A DNA stretch of 64,000 bases, from positions 12,544,036 to 12,608,035 of the forward strand of contig CP136069.1 in the NCBI GenBank assembly GCA_032622095.1, given 5' to 3'. Shown here in pieces: positions 12,201 through 21,791 of the stretch; within the stretch, counting starts at the first letter, position 1, and each line of letters opens with the position of its first letter. The translations under genes and the position numbers were made by a program. The stretch is from Siphonodentalium dalli (Eukaryota; Mollusca; Scaphopoda; Gadilida; Siphonodentaliidae). Below the pieces are notes generated by a model, which saw only the letters and a list, made by a program, of their open reading frames with translations, did no database searches and was not told where the DNA came from.

Positions 12201-13798
12201 TTGACCTAACAGATATTGTACCGGTATTATTTTATATCATTGTTAAAGAATGTAAGAAATGATGATAAAAAAATGATAAAAATTGTCAAAGAATGTAAGT
12301 AAAAAAATAAAAATGGTAAAATTGTTGAAGAATATAACTTTATAAGATTAGAAAATATGATAAAAATTGTTATAGAATGTAAGAAAAAAATATTTTAAAA
12401 ATTGTTAAAGAATGTACGGTAAGAAAAATTTATAAAAAATTGTTAGGCCAATGCATTCTCTTATATATGCAAGGCGAACTATGGTTGTCTCGCATATACA
12501 TGTATACCTGTAAGAGAATGCATTGGCACAGGGTCTTTAGTGCTGCACCAGCGCAGCTCATGTCATGAAAGGGTTAATACTACATGTACCGTACATGTAT
12601 GATGCTCCATTGACTTTGATGTAATACATCTAGCATTGTGAGCTGTCAGATCATGCCATGAATCTCTACTCTGGCTAACGCTACGGGTGTTGAGCTTTAG
12701 ATGTGTACTAGTACATGTACATGTATGTGCATTGCTAGTACTAGTATTTGCAATTCAATGCATGGATGACGTCATACTGCAGCCATAGGTTTATTTACAA
12801 CATTCTAAAATCTACTTACAGGTCTGGATTCTATATCATGGTGGATAATAAACTCAGCAACTTCCTTTCTATGGTTTATTTTTGGATTTGTGACTGATGG
12901 CAGCTCCACATGCACTGTCACCGCTAAAAACCTAAGCACTCTCATTTATGATATCTGCGCTTTGGTTCTACATGCATTTACAACGATCGGTGCTGTTATT
13001 GAAACACTATTCATCAACATATTCTCAGGAGTTTACGCCTTGTTCGGATTAATTGTTAGTCTATTCTGGTCGGTCCGCGAATACATCAATGATATTATTG
13101 ATAAATTAGACTTCAACATCAGATCCATATTCACTCATCATCTGTATAATTTGCCACGAGAGACGTACTTAGGAATTCTATTTGGTGTCGCCCTGTATAT
13201 ATTCATTCCAAATGCCATCAAATTCTTACATAATCGTGGACTGACATTCCCTATTTATACAAGATCTCGTCGAAGACATCCAGGACACCTAGATCCTCGA
13301 GTACATGCACGGCATGACATCGAGCTATCAGATATGGAAGACTTGGCAGAGGAATATGATGAGTTTGAAAATGAGAGTTCGGAACATTCCAACAGTGAGA
13401 GTGATTCTGGGGAAGCATCGCCTGCTTCTACTGAGTTTTCTGATGAAGAGAGTGGCGCTGCTTCAGACGTTTCAGATGTGGATTCTGTTTCCACACAAGA
13501 AAGCATTACAGTAGACTTACCTAAAGTGCCTCGATATAACACCCGTTCTAGTACCCCTGCTAGGGGTTACGATATACGAACAGAGGAGGAGTATGCGAGA
13601 GAGATCGAAGAAGAGCGGGATAAGAGGAAATGTGTGGTATGTCAGGACCAGAACAAAAATGTGCTACTTTTACCGTGCAAGCATATGTGTCTCTGTGTGG
13701 AATGTGCAAGTCAAATTGTCAAGTCACGACTCGCTTATAGGAGAGTTTGTCCACTATGTCGTAGACGCATTCAGACTGTTATGAACGTGTTTGTTTGA
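7657..13798 (+). CDS. RNF26: RNF26-like membrane-bound RING E3 ubiquitin ligase (two coding exons)
   Basis: Exon 1 is 7657-7960 and ends at donor GTAGGT. Exon 2 is 12822-13798 and follows acceptor TCTACTTACAG. Joining splits a glycine codon (G/GT) and gives 426 residues, against 433 in human RNF26. Residues 1-240 are mostly hydrophobic, with likely membrane segments near 105-125, 140-185 and 215-236. Residues about 270-330 are acidic and serine-rich. A C3HC4 RING closes the protein: C372, C375, C387, H389, C393, C396, C411, C414, followed by the hallmark short tail ending NVFV. Known RNF26 is an endoplasmic-reticulum RING ligase that positions perinuclear vesicles and ubiquitinates STING; applying those roles here is inference. 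The start is the ATG of MVLTICSQ. The upstream DNA has CRE and ETS sites. The 4,861-bp intron is packed with transposons, and copies of the last codons follow the stop as a minisatellite. Confidence 0.88.
8044..9469. mobile_element. TA-flanked inverted-repeat element with CCGCGGTGTA repeats, copy 1 (interrupted)
   Basis: The ends CCCTGCTGGATAAAATAAG and, inverted, CTTGTTTTGTCCAGCAGGG are flanked by TA (8042-8043 and 9470-9471). The interior has many variants of ACCGCGGTGTA and GGCCGAACGGCAAGTACA. It is split by the element at 8413-9375, which accounts for the length difference from the 375-bp copy at 9962. The TA duplication points to a Tc1/mariner-type transposase; the element itself codes for nothing. 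Confidence 0.75.
8413..9375. mobile_element. PIF/Harbinger-like non-autonomous element nested in a TA element
   Basis: The ends are GGCCAAAAAAAAAA and its inverse TTTTTTTTTTGGCC, with GTTTCC/GGAAAC further in. The flanks are TTA (8410-8412 and 9376-9378). The sister element at 9962 keeps the empty site, CGTAGTTAGCCGG with one TTA, so the 3-bp duplication is directly demonstrated. A TWA target and GGCC ends are typical of PIF/Harbinger. No transposase is visible. Confidence 0.75.
9962..10336. mobile_element. TA-flanked inverted-repeat element with CCGCGGTGTA repeats, copy 2 (intact)
   Basis: A 25-bp inverted end beginning CCCTGCTGGACAAAACAAG is flanked by TA at 9960-9961 and 10337-10338. The length is 375 bp, with no insertion. 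It holds the empty site for the Harbinger-like element that splits copy 1. It lies inside the RNF26 intron. Confidence 0.78.
10447..10760. repeat. Fragment of the GAGCTATTGCCATGG / GCCATCTTGGATTT repeat family
   Basis: It starts TAGCTCAACTTACTTGG, then GAGCTATTGCCATGGG, and enters repeated units containing CTACAGGT-GTACC, GAAATTTGTCATGA, GATGGGAACGAGTCATTTTG, CATTCGGCC and GCCATCTTGGATTTC. The fuller copy is at 28375-29380. It is intronic here. Confidence 0.7.
10761..12084. repeat. RNF26 intron stretch with a degenerate ~100-250-bp direct repeat
   Basis: From about 11395 to 11985 there are three diverged copies of a unit with CACATTTTC-GAATTTTCC, ACTGAGCAGAGCG, CGACCCACTTTTTTGGAC and AAGGTGGCCATT (starts near 11409, 11647 and 11751). 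The remainder (10761-11394) has homopolymer C runs and no coding signal. Open frames here are products of the repeat. Confidence 0.5.
12085..12573. mobile_element. TTAA-type MITE with CCCTTTCATGACGGGAGC end, two hairpin cores
   Basis: CCCTTTCATGACGGGAGC at 12085 is answered by CTCATGTCATGAAAGGG ending at 12573, then TTAA. The left flank reads ATAA, a one-base change from TTAA. Inside are two copies of the CCAATGCATTCTCTTATATA hairpin core, about 12131-12214 and 12451-12531, around an AT-rich spacer of AAAGAATGTAAG repeats. It sits 250 bp before RNF26 exon 2. Confidence 0.75.
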
Positions 13799-14235
13799 TC
13801 GGGTCGCAGACAAATTCAGATCATTATGAACGTGTTTGTTTGATCGTGTCGCAGAAAAATTCAGATCATTATGAACGTGTTGGTTTGATCGTGTCATACT
13901 GATTCAGACTATTATGAATGTGTTTGTTTGATCGTGTCACAGACGAATTCAGATCATTATGAAAATGTTTGTTTGATCGTGTCATACTGATTCAGACTAT
14001 TATGAACGTGTTTGTTTGATGTGTCGCAGACGAATTCAGACTGTTATGAACGTGGTTGTTTGATCGTGTCTGACATGTCATACTGATTCAAACTGTCATG
14101 AACGTGTTTGTTTGATCGTGTCATAGATGCATTCAGACTATTATGAAAGTGTTTGTTTGATCGTGTCGTAGACGCATTCAGACTGTTATGAACGTGGGTT
14201 TTGTGTCGGAGACAGATTCACATTGTTATGAACGT
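13754..14235 (+). repeat. ~45-bp minisatellite derived from the last codons of RNF26
   Basis: The last coding segment plus stop (CGTAGACGCATTCAGACTGT, TATGAACGTGTTTGTTTGA) is repeated about ten more times immediately downstream. Each unit is 42-52 bp with 5-20% drift, and several retain the ATGAACGTGTTTGTTTGATCG block with the stop triplet. The last two units are truncated (GTGGGTTTTGT; AACGTTTAATC). All copies lie after the true stop, so they would be 3' UTR. No AATAAA is seen within the next 100 bp. Confidence 0.85.
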
Positions 14236-14309
14236 TTAATCTTTATTTTCTTGTTGAAAGTCTCCAAGTGATGTGTTTAGTTCTTCATCTCTATTTGTTG
14301 TGATATGAT

Positions 14310-14697
14310 GCACTCAGGCCTTAAAATATGGTCGTGGACATTTGCTGAATGAGGTCCCCAGAGGGTGAATTCAGTGACACTACTCCGCACAGTTGGTTAG
14401 CATCACTAAATTCACCCTCTGGGGACCTCATTCTGCTTATGCCTCATCTTCTCTGGAAAGTCTCTTTATTATCAAATTAACACGTTTTTAAGTTTCTTTC
14501 TTTAGAAATTTATTTAGAAAGTTTCTTTTTCTTTTTTTACTTTAGTTTCTCTATACCGGTATGTACTAGTACATGTTTAGCCCAAAATTGGCAGAAGACA
14601 CAATGTATAATTGAGGAGCACATCACCATCTGGGAAATTACCCTATAAACCTGTGTCTACCAGTAGGTCTCCCATACTAGTAGCAGATGAGGCCATG
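14310..14697. repeat. Double-hairpin family copy with one complete hairpin
   Basis: The hairpin at 14350-14441 pairs GAGGTCCCCAGAGGGTGAATT with AATTCACCCTCTGGGGACCTC. The internal segment follows (TCTTCTCTGGAAAG, TTATTATCAAATT, CAAAATTGGCAGAAGACA) and it ends with CCCATACTAGTAGCAGATGAGGCC. The second hairpin expected after this point is missing. Confidence 0.75.
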
Positions 14698-15900
14698 AAG
14701 AATTAGTGTAAACATATTTTTATTTCAAAATCCAACATAACATACATGTACACGTAATATACAGATGATACAAATATGCATAAATAGAAGAGATAATGTA
14801 TGGAAATGAGGATCAGACAACAAGCCCGAGGGCTTATATGAAGTCTTCTCCTCTTTGGCGACATGCCCCTTCCACAATAAGTGAGGGAGGGGTATCGAAT
14901 AGATGGGAAAGGATAGAAATAATGTTTTTTAAAGGAGAAGTACCGGTAACTAAGTTTGAGTTGGGGATGGAAACAGCGGGAAGATAGTGTTAGGGATAAC
15001 AGGAGGCAGAGAGAGATAGCGATAGATAGAGAGAGGGGGTGGGTGAGAAAGTAGAGGGGGACAGAGTTTTCAATAATTGAGCTGTTGCGTGATAAAAATT
15101 ATGCTCGTAGTAATATGCATGCGTCAGGCTCCATGGGAGGGGGTCAATCGCAATGGCCAATTCCTATTGCAATGGGGTTCACTGTGAATATCGCTGCATG
15201 CAGAATTAGGTCCGCAGGGGATAAATTGGTGGTGCAGCTGCCCCGTAGCCTTCTGAGGACCTCATTCTGCAAATGTCCAGCACCATACATGTACATGTAT
15301 GTTGAGGCCTGGATGGTCCCCTCCATTTAGTACCATGTACCTTACTTACTGAGTCATCGGGACGGGAACTTAAAATATTGCCAAGCATAGTGTGTGTAGA
15401 GGAGACATTGCAACATAGCCCGTGTGTTTTGTGTCCAGCAGTATTGCGTGAACGATTCTTTTGACAAATATGTTTTAAGCCGTTTTTTTATCTTATCCTC
15501 ATTTGATTTTTCCAAAAGGCCTCTGGTCTACCTGCCGGCATCTCACTTTGACTTGTTTTTGTCATTCTGGTGTGCCAGGTTTGGTGTTCACTATGTCTGG
15601 ACAATGTGTTACCTGGTCAGACACCCACTTAGCAAATATTGCTTACACATAAAAAGATAAATTGGTAGCCTGCTGAGGACCTCATTCTGCAAATGTCCAG
15701 CACCATATTGTCAGTATGTTGAGGCCTGGATGCACGGGAAGGCTGTGGTTATATTTTGTATATCTTAATTGTGAAAGCCATATCAATCATTGCAATGATT
15801 TGCTTTTCATAAAGCCATACCTTGTGTTCGAGGTTCTTTATATTTGATCATATTTGGAAAGAGACCGTGTTAGAAATTACAAAATGTATAATATTGACCT
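14698..15900. other. Gene-free stretch with a duplicated ~60-bp segment
   Basis: No supported gene. A segment with GAGGACCTCATTCTGCAAAT and GTCCAGCACCATA...GTATGTTGAGGCCTGGATG occurs at about 15254-15313 and again at 15669-15731. It resembles one arm of the double-hairpin family. A purine-rich tract with GAGAGATAGCGATAGATAGAGAG lies near 15010-15040. Confidence 0.5.
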
Positions 15901-15901
15901 A

Positions 15902-16081
15902 CAGTAATGCCCTAAATAATTGACTCCTTAACCACAGTAGAATTATGGGTAAATTTCAGGATTTAGTCAGAAATATGGCTTGTTGCCATTCACCGGAAAG
16001 CTCTCATATTTCCGACTAAATCCTGAAAAGTTACCCATAATTCTGCTGTGGTTAAGGAGTCAATTATTTAGAGCATTACTG
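15902..16081. mobile_element. Full-length foldback MITE (CAGTAATGCCC ends), TA-flanked, copy 1
   Basis: The whole 180 bp is one hairpin. CAGTAATGCCCTAAATAATT is inverted at the far end (AATTATTTAGAGCATTACTG), with TA on both sides (15900-15901, 16082-16083). The arms carry TTAACCACAG-AGAATTATGGGTAA and GATTTAGTC-GAAATATGGC. TA flanks and CAGT termini fit Tc1/mariner-type mobilisation. Confidence 0.82.
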
Positions 16082-16170
16082 TACATGTATACCCGGTATG
16101 TACTGTAGCAAAAGTTATCTGTGTGAAAAAATTATTAGAACAAAATGATGTCATATCCTCAAAGTATTAA

Positions 16171-16713
16171 CCCTTTCATGACGGGAGCAGCATTAAAGAT
16201 CATGTGCCAGTGCATTCTCTTACATGTACATGTGTATATATCCGAGTCCCCCATAAGGATCCTTGCATATATGCACTGGCTTACAAGGTCAAGGTAAATA
16301 TTGATAGGCCAGGGTATTCTCTTATACCGTTATATGGGATGTGCCCTATGGGAGACTCGCATATATAAGAGAATGCATTGGCACAGGGTGGCTTGGATAT
16401 ATAATACAATGCATTGGCACAGGGTTATCGCCAAATTTCAGGAAGCTCCAGTCATGGAAGGGTAAATAGGTTATTGTTAAAAAATGTAAGAAAATGGAAA
16501 AAATAATAAAAAATTGTTAAAGAATGTAAGAAAAAATTATAAAATTGTTAAAGAGTATAAGAAAAATTGATAAAAAATGATGAAATATTGATAGGCCAAT
16601 GTATTCTCTTATACCGGTATATGGGAGGTGCCCTATCGGAGACTCGCATATATAAGAGAATGCATTGGCACAGGGTTTTCGCCAAATTTCTGGAAGCTGC
16701 AGTCATGGAAGGG
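16171..16713. mobile_element. TTAA-type MITE (CCCTTTCATGACGGGAGC end), three hairpin cores
   Basis: It is flanked by TTAA (16167-16170 and 16714-16717). The end CCCTTTCATGACGGGAGC is answered by CTGCAGTCATGGAAGGG. A second right-type end (CTCCAGTCATGGAAGGG) lies at about 16446-16461, so this is either a tandem of two elements or an internal duplication. Hairpin cores lie at about 16205-16276, 16310-16390 and 16593-16676. Confidence 0.72.
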
Positions 16714-16789
16714 TTAATTTGTTTTGATGAATCAGGTAAAACTTTCCTAAAGTTGAGGCCACAGAGGTGAATTGTTTGTCGCCTATTAA

Positions 16790-17053
16790 CCCTTTCTATT
16801 CTGAATGGATTCTCCCACCTAGTTACAAAAGTATACATTGGAATGGTCTATTATTCATTTTGGGGAATATTCATATAATAACGCAGACACCAGACAGACG
16901 AAAAGATTATACAATTGCAGAATGATTCATATTCATTGGTGGGAAATGTTCAGATAATAAGTTAAAAAAACAACCTATGGTCAATTGTTGAACTTATTAT
17001 CTGAACATTTTCTAAGGGAACTATTTGTCAACAAGTATTTAGTATAGAAAGGG
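16790..17053. mobile_element. TTAA-type MITE with CCCTTTCTAT ends, no hairpin core
   Basis: The ends CCCTTTCTATTCTGAATGG and, inverted, ATTTAGTATAGAAAGGG are flanked by TTAA at 16786-16789 and 17054-17057. An internal pair, AAATGTTCAGATAATAAG and CTTATTATCTGAACATTT, forms a different stem. It lacks the CCAATGCATTC core, so it is a separate family with the same CCCTTT/TTAA signature. Confidence 0.75.
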
Positions 17054-17710
17054 TTAATATGCAGAGTACAGTTCATAACAAAATAAGAACTACCGGTACA
17101 ATATGTACATGTACTAGACAGGACATGTAAATCATTATAATAGAAGTTTGAATACTGTGGGTGGCTTTAAGATTTATCATAAGTTTAGATAATGAGCTTT
17201 GAAATTGCTCTTGATCATTCTTAATATTGCATAATAAACTCATTATAATCTATTTTTCATAGATGTTCCAGTATATTTGAAGAAACTATGTGCTTTCAAT
17301 ACATTTAAGAAATGGAGCTTGATTTTGCTGTATACAGTATGTCTGCATATCATGGAGTATGGTTGTAAGTTTGTCTTGCATTTTGTGAAAGCATTCATGA
17401 GTACTACCGTACATGTACATGTACCATACATGTATATGAGACGCAATTAAACAACTACTGTATCTACTACTTATATTTAATGTACACTTTCGGAATAAAA
17501 ACAGACTAAATACTGTATGACCAGTTACCAATGTCGCCAAGTAATGGAATGGTCTGTCAAATTAAAAACAATATTTTTTATTTATTGTCACTAATACAAT
17601 GTACATGTACATGGACATAATCAAAACAACAGACAATGATAACAAGTCTTTAAAATATTAATTTGATAACTTTATAATTTTATCCATATTCTTCACTAAC
17701 GTCTCGGTTA
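17054..17710. other. Gene-free stretch
   Basis: AT-rich DNA with TACATGTA words and no coding or repeat structure I can support. Confidence 0.5.
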
Positions 17711-17927
17711 CAGTAATGCCATAAATAATCGACTCCTTAACCACAGCAGAATTATGAGCAACTTTTCAGGATTTAGTCGGAAATACATATATGGCTTGTT
17801 GCCATTCATCGGAAAGCTTTCAGTGAGCTTTCCAATGAATGGCAACAACCCATATTTCTGACTAAATCCTGAAAAGTTACCCATAATTCTGCTGTGGTTA
17901 AGGAGTTGATTATTTAGGGCATTACTG
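17711..17927. mobile_element. Foldback MITE (CAGTAATGCC ends), TA-flanked, copy 2
   Basis: A 217-bp near-perfect hairpin from CAGTAATGCCATAAATAATC to GGGCATTACTG, with TA at 17709-17710 and 17928-17929. The centre is the GAAAGCTTTCAGTGAGCTTTCC turn. It lies 65 bp from copy 3 in the same orientation. Confidence 0.82.
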
Positions 17928-17992
17928 TAGTTTCAGTTAACTTAGACACTGTTTACACACTCTATGCTCTGCCCTGGTTAGCAATCCTGGTA

Positions 17993-18199
17993 CAGTAATG
18001 CTCTAATTAATCGACTTCTTAACCACAGCAGAATTATGGGTAACTTTTCAGGATTTAGTCAGAAATATGGCTTGTTACCATTCATCGGAAAGCTCTCGCC
18101 GAGAGATTTCCGATGAATGGCAACAAGCCATATTTCCGACTAAATCCTGAAAAGTTACCCATAATTCTGCTGTGGTTAAGAAGTCGATTAATTAGAGCA
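17993..18199. mobile_element. Foldback MITE copy 3 with an aberrant right end
   Basis: The left end CAGTAATGCTCTAATTAATC follows TA (17991-17992). The right arm is intact up to GATTAATTAGAGCA, but the terminal CATTACTG is replaced by ATCCTGGTA. The left flank reads AGCAATCCTGGTA and the right junction reads the same 13 bases, so the right terminus was overwritten by a copy of the left flank. Confidence 0.78.
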
Positions 18200-18228
18200 A
18201 TCCTGGTAATAGTGCATCTATCCTTTGC

Positions 18229-18506
18229 AGCATGAGGTCCCCAGAGGGTTAATTTAGTGACGCTATCACACACAGTGGGCTAGCATAACTAAATTCACCC
18301 TCTGGGAACCTCATTCTCCTTACTAGTGCTTAGGCCTCATCTTCTAGGAAGTGTCGATTGTCGCAAATTAACATAGTTTTGTTCCCTTCTGTTCAGTTTC
18401 TCTATCCCCCATTTGCAGAAGATAATTTGCATAATCAAGGTGACTAATTGGTGAACATCACCAACCAACTGGGGAATTTCAATCTGATCCTAGGTCTCCC
18501 ATAGAT
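18229..18506. repeat. Double-hairpin family copy, one hairpin
   Basis: GAGGTCCCCAGAGGGTTAATTT at 18232 pairs with AAATTCACCCTCTGGGAACCTC ending at about 18313. The internal segment then runs to CCTAGGTCTCCCATAG. The second hairpin is missing, as in the 572 and 14310 copies. Confidence 0.75.
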
Positions 18507-18790
18507 TTTTTTTACCCTGTGCCAATGCATTCTCTTATATATGCGAGTCGACCATAGGTCGCCTCGCATATATAAGAGAATGCATTGGCCTAACAATTTT
18601 TATCTTTTTTTTTAAATAAATGTTTCTTACAATTTTTAGGACATAAAATAAAAAACATCCATTACCCTGCAGGGAGCCCCACACATATATAGAAGCACAT
18701 AGAAGAGTGTCGTCTGCTCATGTTTGTCTGGGGCTCTGTATGGGTGAAATTATAAAATTGTTAAAGAATACAAGAACAAATAGGCAGTTG
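18507..18790. repeat. Truncated element carrying the CCAATGCATTC hairpin core and a GGGGCTC hairpin
   Basis: CCCTGTGCCAATGCATTCTC at 18519 begins the core hairpin (to about 18593). After an AT-rich spacer, CCATTACCCTGCAGGGAGCC starts a second stem closed by GTTTGTCTGGGGCTC near 18735. The same two-stem order appears at 21427, 20330 and 44896. No TTAA-flanked ends remain here. Confidence 0.72.
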
Positions 18791-19295
18791 ATGCCACTGT
18801 GAGGGATAGCGTCACTAAATTTACCCTCTGGGGCAGGGATCAATTTAATGTTTAAAATTGGTATACATATATCATATTGCAGCACTGGGTAGATTTTGTA
18901 TTGCAATTCCCTACCAATGCATGTTTTTTCAATGTAAATTGATTGGCATAAATTGGAAATACACGTATGCATTGCAAAGTAAATCCAGTTAAATCGAGCC
19001 CTCCTCTGGGGAACCCATTCTACACATGACAGACACAATATCTCCAGGTTTACCGGTTTGCGACCATATTTGGGTCGTATTGGCATTTTTTTTTATTGTC
19101 ACGCAACGAGCGAGACAAGTTACCGGTATATGCACATGATTGGTCCAAATCCTATAGTTATGACACATGATTTCTCACTGGTTCATAATTGAGCCGATAT
19201 GACCCAAACACAATCGCTAGCCAGGGCATATACATGTATACATGTAGCATAGATTGTGTAAACACCGGCACCATGGATTGCTAGAAACATTTGCG
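18791..19295. other. Gene-free stretch with a decayed double-hairpin remnant
   Basis: GATAGCGTCACTAAATTTACCCTCTGGGG at about 18810 and a CTCTGGGGAACCCATTCTAC arm near 19010 are remnants of the double-hairpin family separated by about 180 bp. Nothing coding is seen. Confidence 0.45.
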
Positions 19296-19432
19296 ATAAT
19301 CCAATAGTAATCCCAGGGATAGATAATCCAATAGTAATCCCAGGGATAGATAATCCAATAGTAATCCCAGGGATAGATAATCCAATAGTAATCCCAGGGA
19401 TAGATAATCCAATAGTAATCCCAGGGATAGAT
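19296..19432. repeat. 27-bp minisatellite, five copies
   Basis: The unit GATAATCCAATAGTAATCCC plus AGGGATA repeats five times with essentially no variation. The period is a multiple of three, so reverse-strand translation gives a repeating YPWDYYWII peptide. I consider that accidental. Confidence 0.9.
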
Positions 19433-19777
19433 AAGAATCATCTTACAGAAAAACCCACGATGTTCAATTGTTGCAGTAAGTTTTTCTAAAAAAAAGAAGA
19501 CGCATAGTATAATAACATGTATATTAAAAATAAATAATATACAGTATACATGTATATGGTACATCTACAAAAAAAACAAATTTACAGTGATCTTTTCATT
19601 ATGCTACCCAGTATATTTACATGTATATCCGATTAACCCAGACGCTTGATTACAGCATATTGAATGTACCGTAGGTCCGTAGTCTACATGTACATACACA
19701 TATGGTAGGCTTTTTTGGTTTTTGATGGTGTAACCTATTTTGAATAATGGAATGTGTCAAATGCAAGCAATTACATA
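19433..19777. other. Gene-free stretch
   Basis: AT-rich sequence with several TACATGTA words; nothing else supported. Confidence 0.5.
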
Positions 19778-19945
19778 CAGTAATGCCCTAAATAATCGAC
19801 TCCTTAACCACAACATAATTATGGGTAATTTTTCAGGATTTAGAGCTTTCCGAAGAATGGCAACAAGCCACATTTCCGACTAAATCCTGGAAAATTACCC
19901 ATGATTCTGATGTGGTTAAGGAGTCGATTATTTAGGGCATTACTG
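19778..19945. mobile_element. Foldback MITE (CAGTAATGCCC ends), TA-flanked, copy 4
   Basis: A 168-bp hairpin with CAGTAATGCCCTAAATAATC inverted at GATTATTTAGGGCATTACTG, TA on both sides (19776-19777, 19946-19947). The loop is shorter than in copies 1-3. Confidence 0.82.
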
Positions 19946-20329
19946 TATACCAGATTTTATTTGCTTAAAAATTGTTATCTCACTTTCAATTTTGTAAGTT
20001 GTGAGTGCGAGGAATATGGATTTACATGTGGAAGCCTCTCTGACTCATGTTCCCAAATGATTACATGTACATTTGTATACCACATATTGAAAGTACAAAG
20101 AGTTTTCTTTAACTTCAAAAGCCATTGAAATTTCACTCTCAATCACGCAAGTTGTATACCACATATTTAAATACAATTAGTTTTCTTTAACTTCACAAGC
20201 CAGTTGTGTGGTGCACAGATAAAATGGGACCATTGATATAAGATATATTATTTTTTGAAAATTGAAGAAAGTCAGCCAGTTGCATTATGTTGTTAATCAT
20301 ATTAATTTATGTTTTGTATAATTACTATA
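19946..20329. other. Gene-free stretch with a short direct repeat
   Basis: GTATACCACATATT-AAA...AGTTTTCTTTAACTTCA-AAGCCA occurs twice (about 20076-20126 and 20155-20203). No coding signal. Confidence 0.45.
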
Positions 20330-20788
20330 TGTGACCCGCCATATCAAATCCAGTCGTAGTTGGGATTTTTTTACCCTGTGCCAATGCATTCTCTTATATA
20401 TGCGAGTCGACCATAGGTCGCCTCGCATATATAAGAGAATGCATTGGCCTAACAATTTTTTACAATTTTAATAATTTTTTCTTGTATTCTTTAACAATTT
20501 TATAATTTCACCCATACAGAGCCCCAGACAAACATGAGCAGACGACACTCTTCTATATGCTTCGATATATGTGTGGGGCTCCCTGCAGGATAATGGATGT
20601 TTTTTTATTTTATGTCCTAAAAAATGTAAGAAACATTTATTTAAAAAAAAATGATAAAAAATTGTTAGGCCAATGCATTCTCTTATATATGCGAGGCGAC
20701 CTATGGTCGACTCGCATATATAAGAGAATGCATTGGCACAGGGTAAAAAAATCCCGACTTACGACTGGATTTGATATGGCGGGTCACA
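20330..20788. mobile_element. TA-flanked MITE with TGTGACCCGCC ends carrying the shared hairpin cores
   Basis: The inverted ends TGTGACCCGCCATATCAAAT (20330) and ATTTGATATGGCGGGTCACA (ending 20788) are flanked by TA. Inside, CCCTGTG plus the core hairpin (20383-20450), the GGGGCTC stem and a second inverted core (20669-20742) follow the same order as in the TTAA-flanked elements. So this core is carried by an element with unrelated ends and a different target. Confidence 0.75.
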
Positions 20789-21426
20789 TATAATTCAGTA
20801 CTGATTGTTTGACATGAAAGTAAGAGTGCGTACAATAAATATTTTGTTATTCGACTAAAGTTAATTCTACCCGCATAAGGCATTGTTGTGAATTATATCA
20901 GAGCTGGTGAAAATAGGTTTATTATCCTGTCATGAGGTATAATTACTCCATGTCATGAGGAGGTATACATTGTAATTACTCGACCTGGACTACATTAGCC
21001 TGCCTATCTCATTTATCAATTCCTGTCACAATTAGTGACTTTCTCCTTTTCATGGAATGTTTTAGATAGAGAACATTCTTTGCATTCTGAACAAATTTCT
21101 TCAGTTATTTGATTTTCAAATGCGCACTTTCTGTTAATACTGCTAACGCTAGGATATACACAATAAATTCTTAGAAATTTATTCAAAATATTCTAATGCA
21201 GTATATAAGTTGACGACAGTATGACTGACTTTTTGTTTGCAGACAGTTCAATTGATAAAAAGTGAAAGCACCTTGCTGTGTTGGAACAATAATTACTTTG
21301 CTTCGTGAACGGGTCACCTCCAACAATGCAATTGTTTATGGAATGCTTTCAACAAGCCTTGATATAACTGGCCTGGCATGGTCATTGGCAGTTTGAATTT
21401 CAAACTTTGAAACCTATCGAAAACAT
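20789..21426. other. Gene-free stretch
   Basis: AT-rich; a short GTCATGAGGTATA duplication near 20930-20970 is the only structure seen. Confidence 0.5.
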
Positions 21427-21695
21427 ACGGGTACAAATCCAGTTGTAAGTCGGGATTTTGTTTACCCTGTGCCAATGCATTCTCTTATATATGCGAGTCG
21501 ACCATAGGTCGTCTCGCATATATAAGAGAATGCATTGGCCTTACAATTTTAATAATTTTTTCTTGTATTCTTTAACAATTTTATAATTTCACCCATACAG
21601 AGCCCCAGACAAACATGAGCAGACGACACTCTTCTATATGCTTCTATATATGTGTGGGGCTCCCTGCAGGGTAATGGATGTTCTTTTATACTTGT
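21427..21695. repeat. Half of a TGTGACCCGCC-type element with hairpin core and GGGGCTC stem
   Basis: It begins ACAAATCCAGTTGTAAGTCGGGATTTT, matching the inner end of the 20330 element, then the core hairpin at 21470-21541, the AT-rich spacer and the GAGCCCCAGACAAACATGAG...GGGGCTCCC stem to about 21675. The other half is missing. Confidence 0.7.
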
Positions 21696-21729
21696 CAATT
21701 AGATCATGCCATGAACCTCTACTCTTAGC

Positions 21730-21791
21730 TATCCTGACAAGTTACCCATAATTCTGCTGTGTTTAAGGAGTCGATTAATTAGAGCATTACT
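21730..21791. mobile_element. Right-arm fragment of the CAGTAATGCC foldback family
   Basis: AAGTTACCCATAATTCTGCT through AATTAGAGCATTACTG followed by TA. Only one arm is present. Confidence 0.7.

Noticed and set aside
13255-13542. 95-codon minus-strand Ser/Glu-rich frame
   Set aside because: Antisense shadow of the acidic region of the RNF26 exon.
19217-19564. 115-codon frame with repeating YPWDYYWII
   Set aside because: It is the translation of the 27-bp minisatellite; no start context and no family resemblance.
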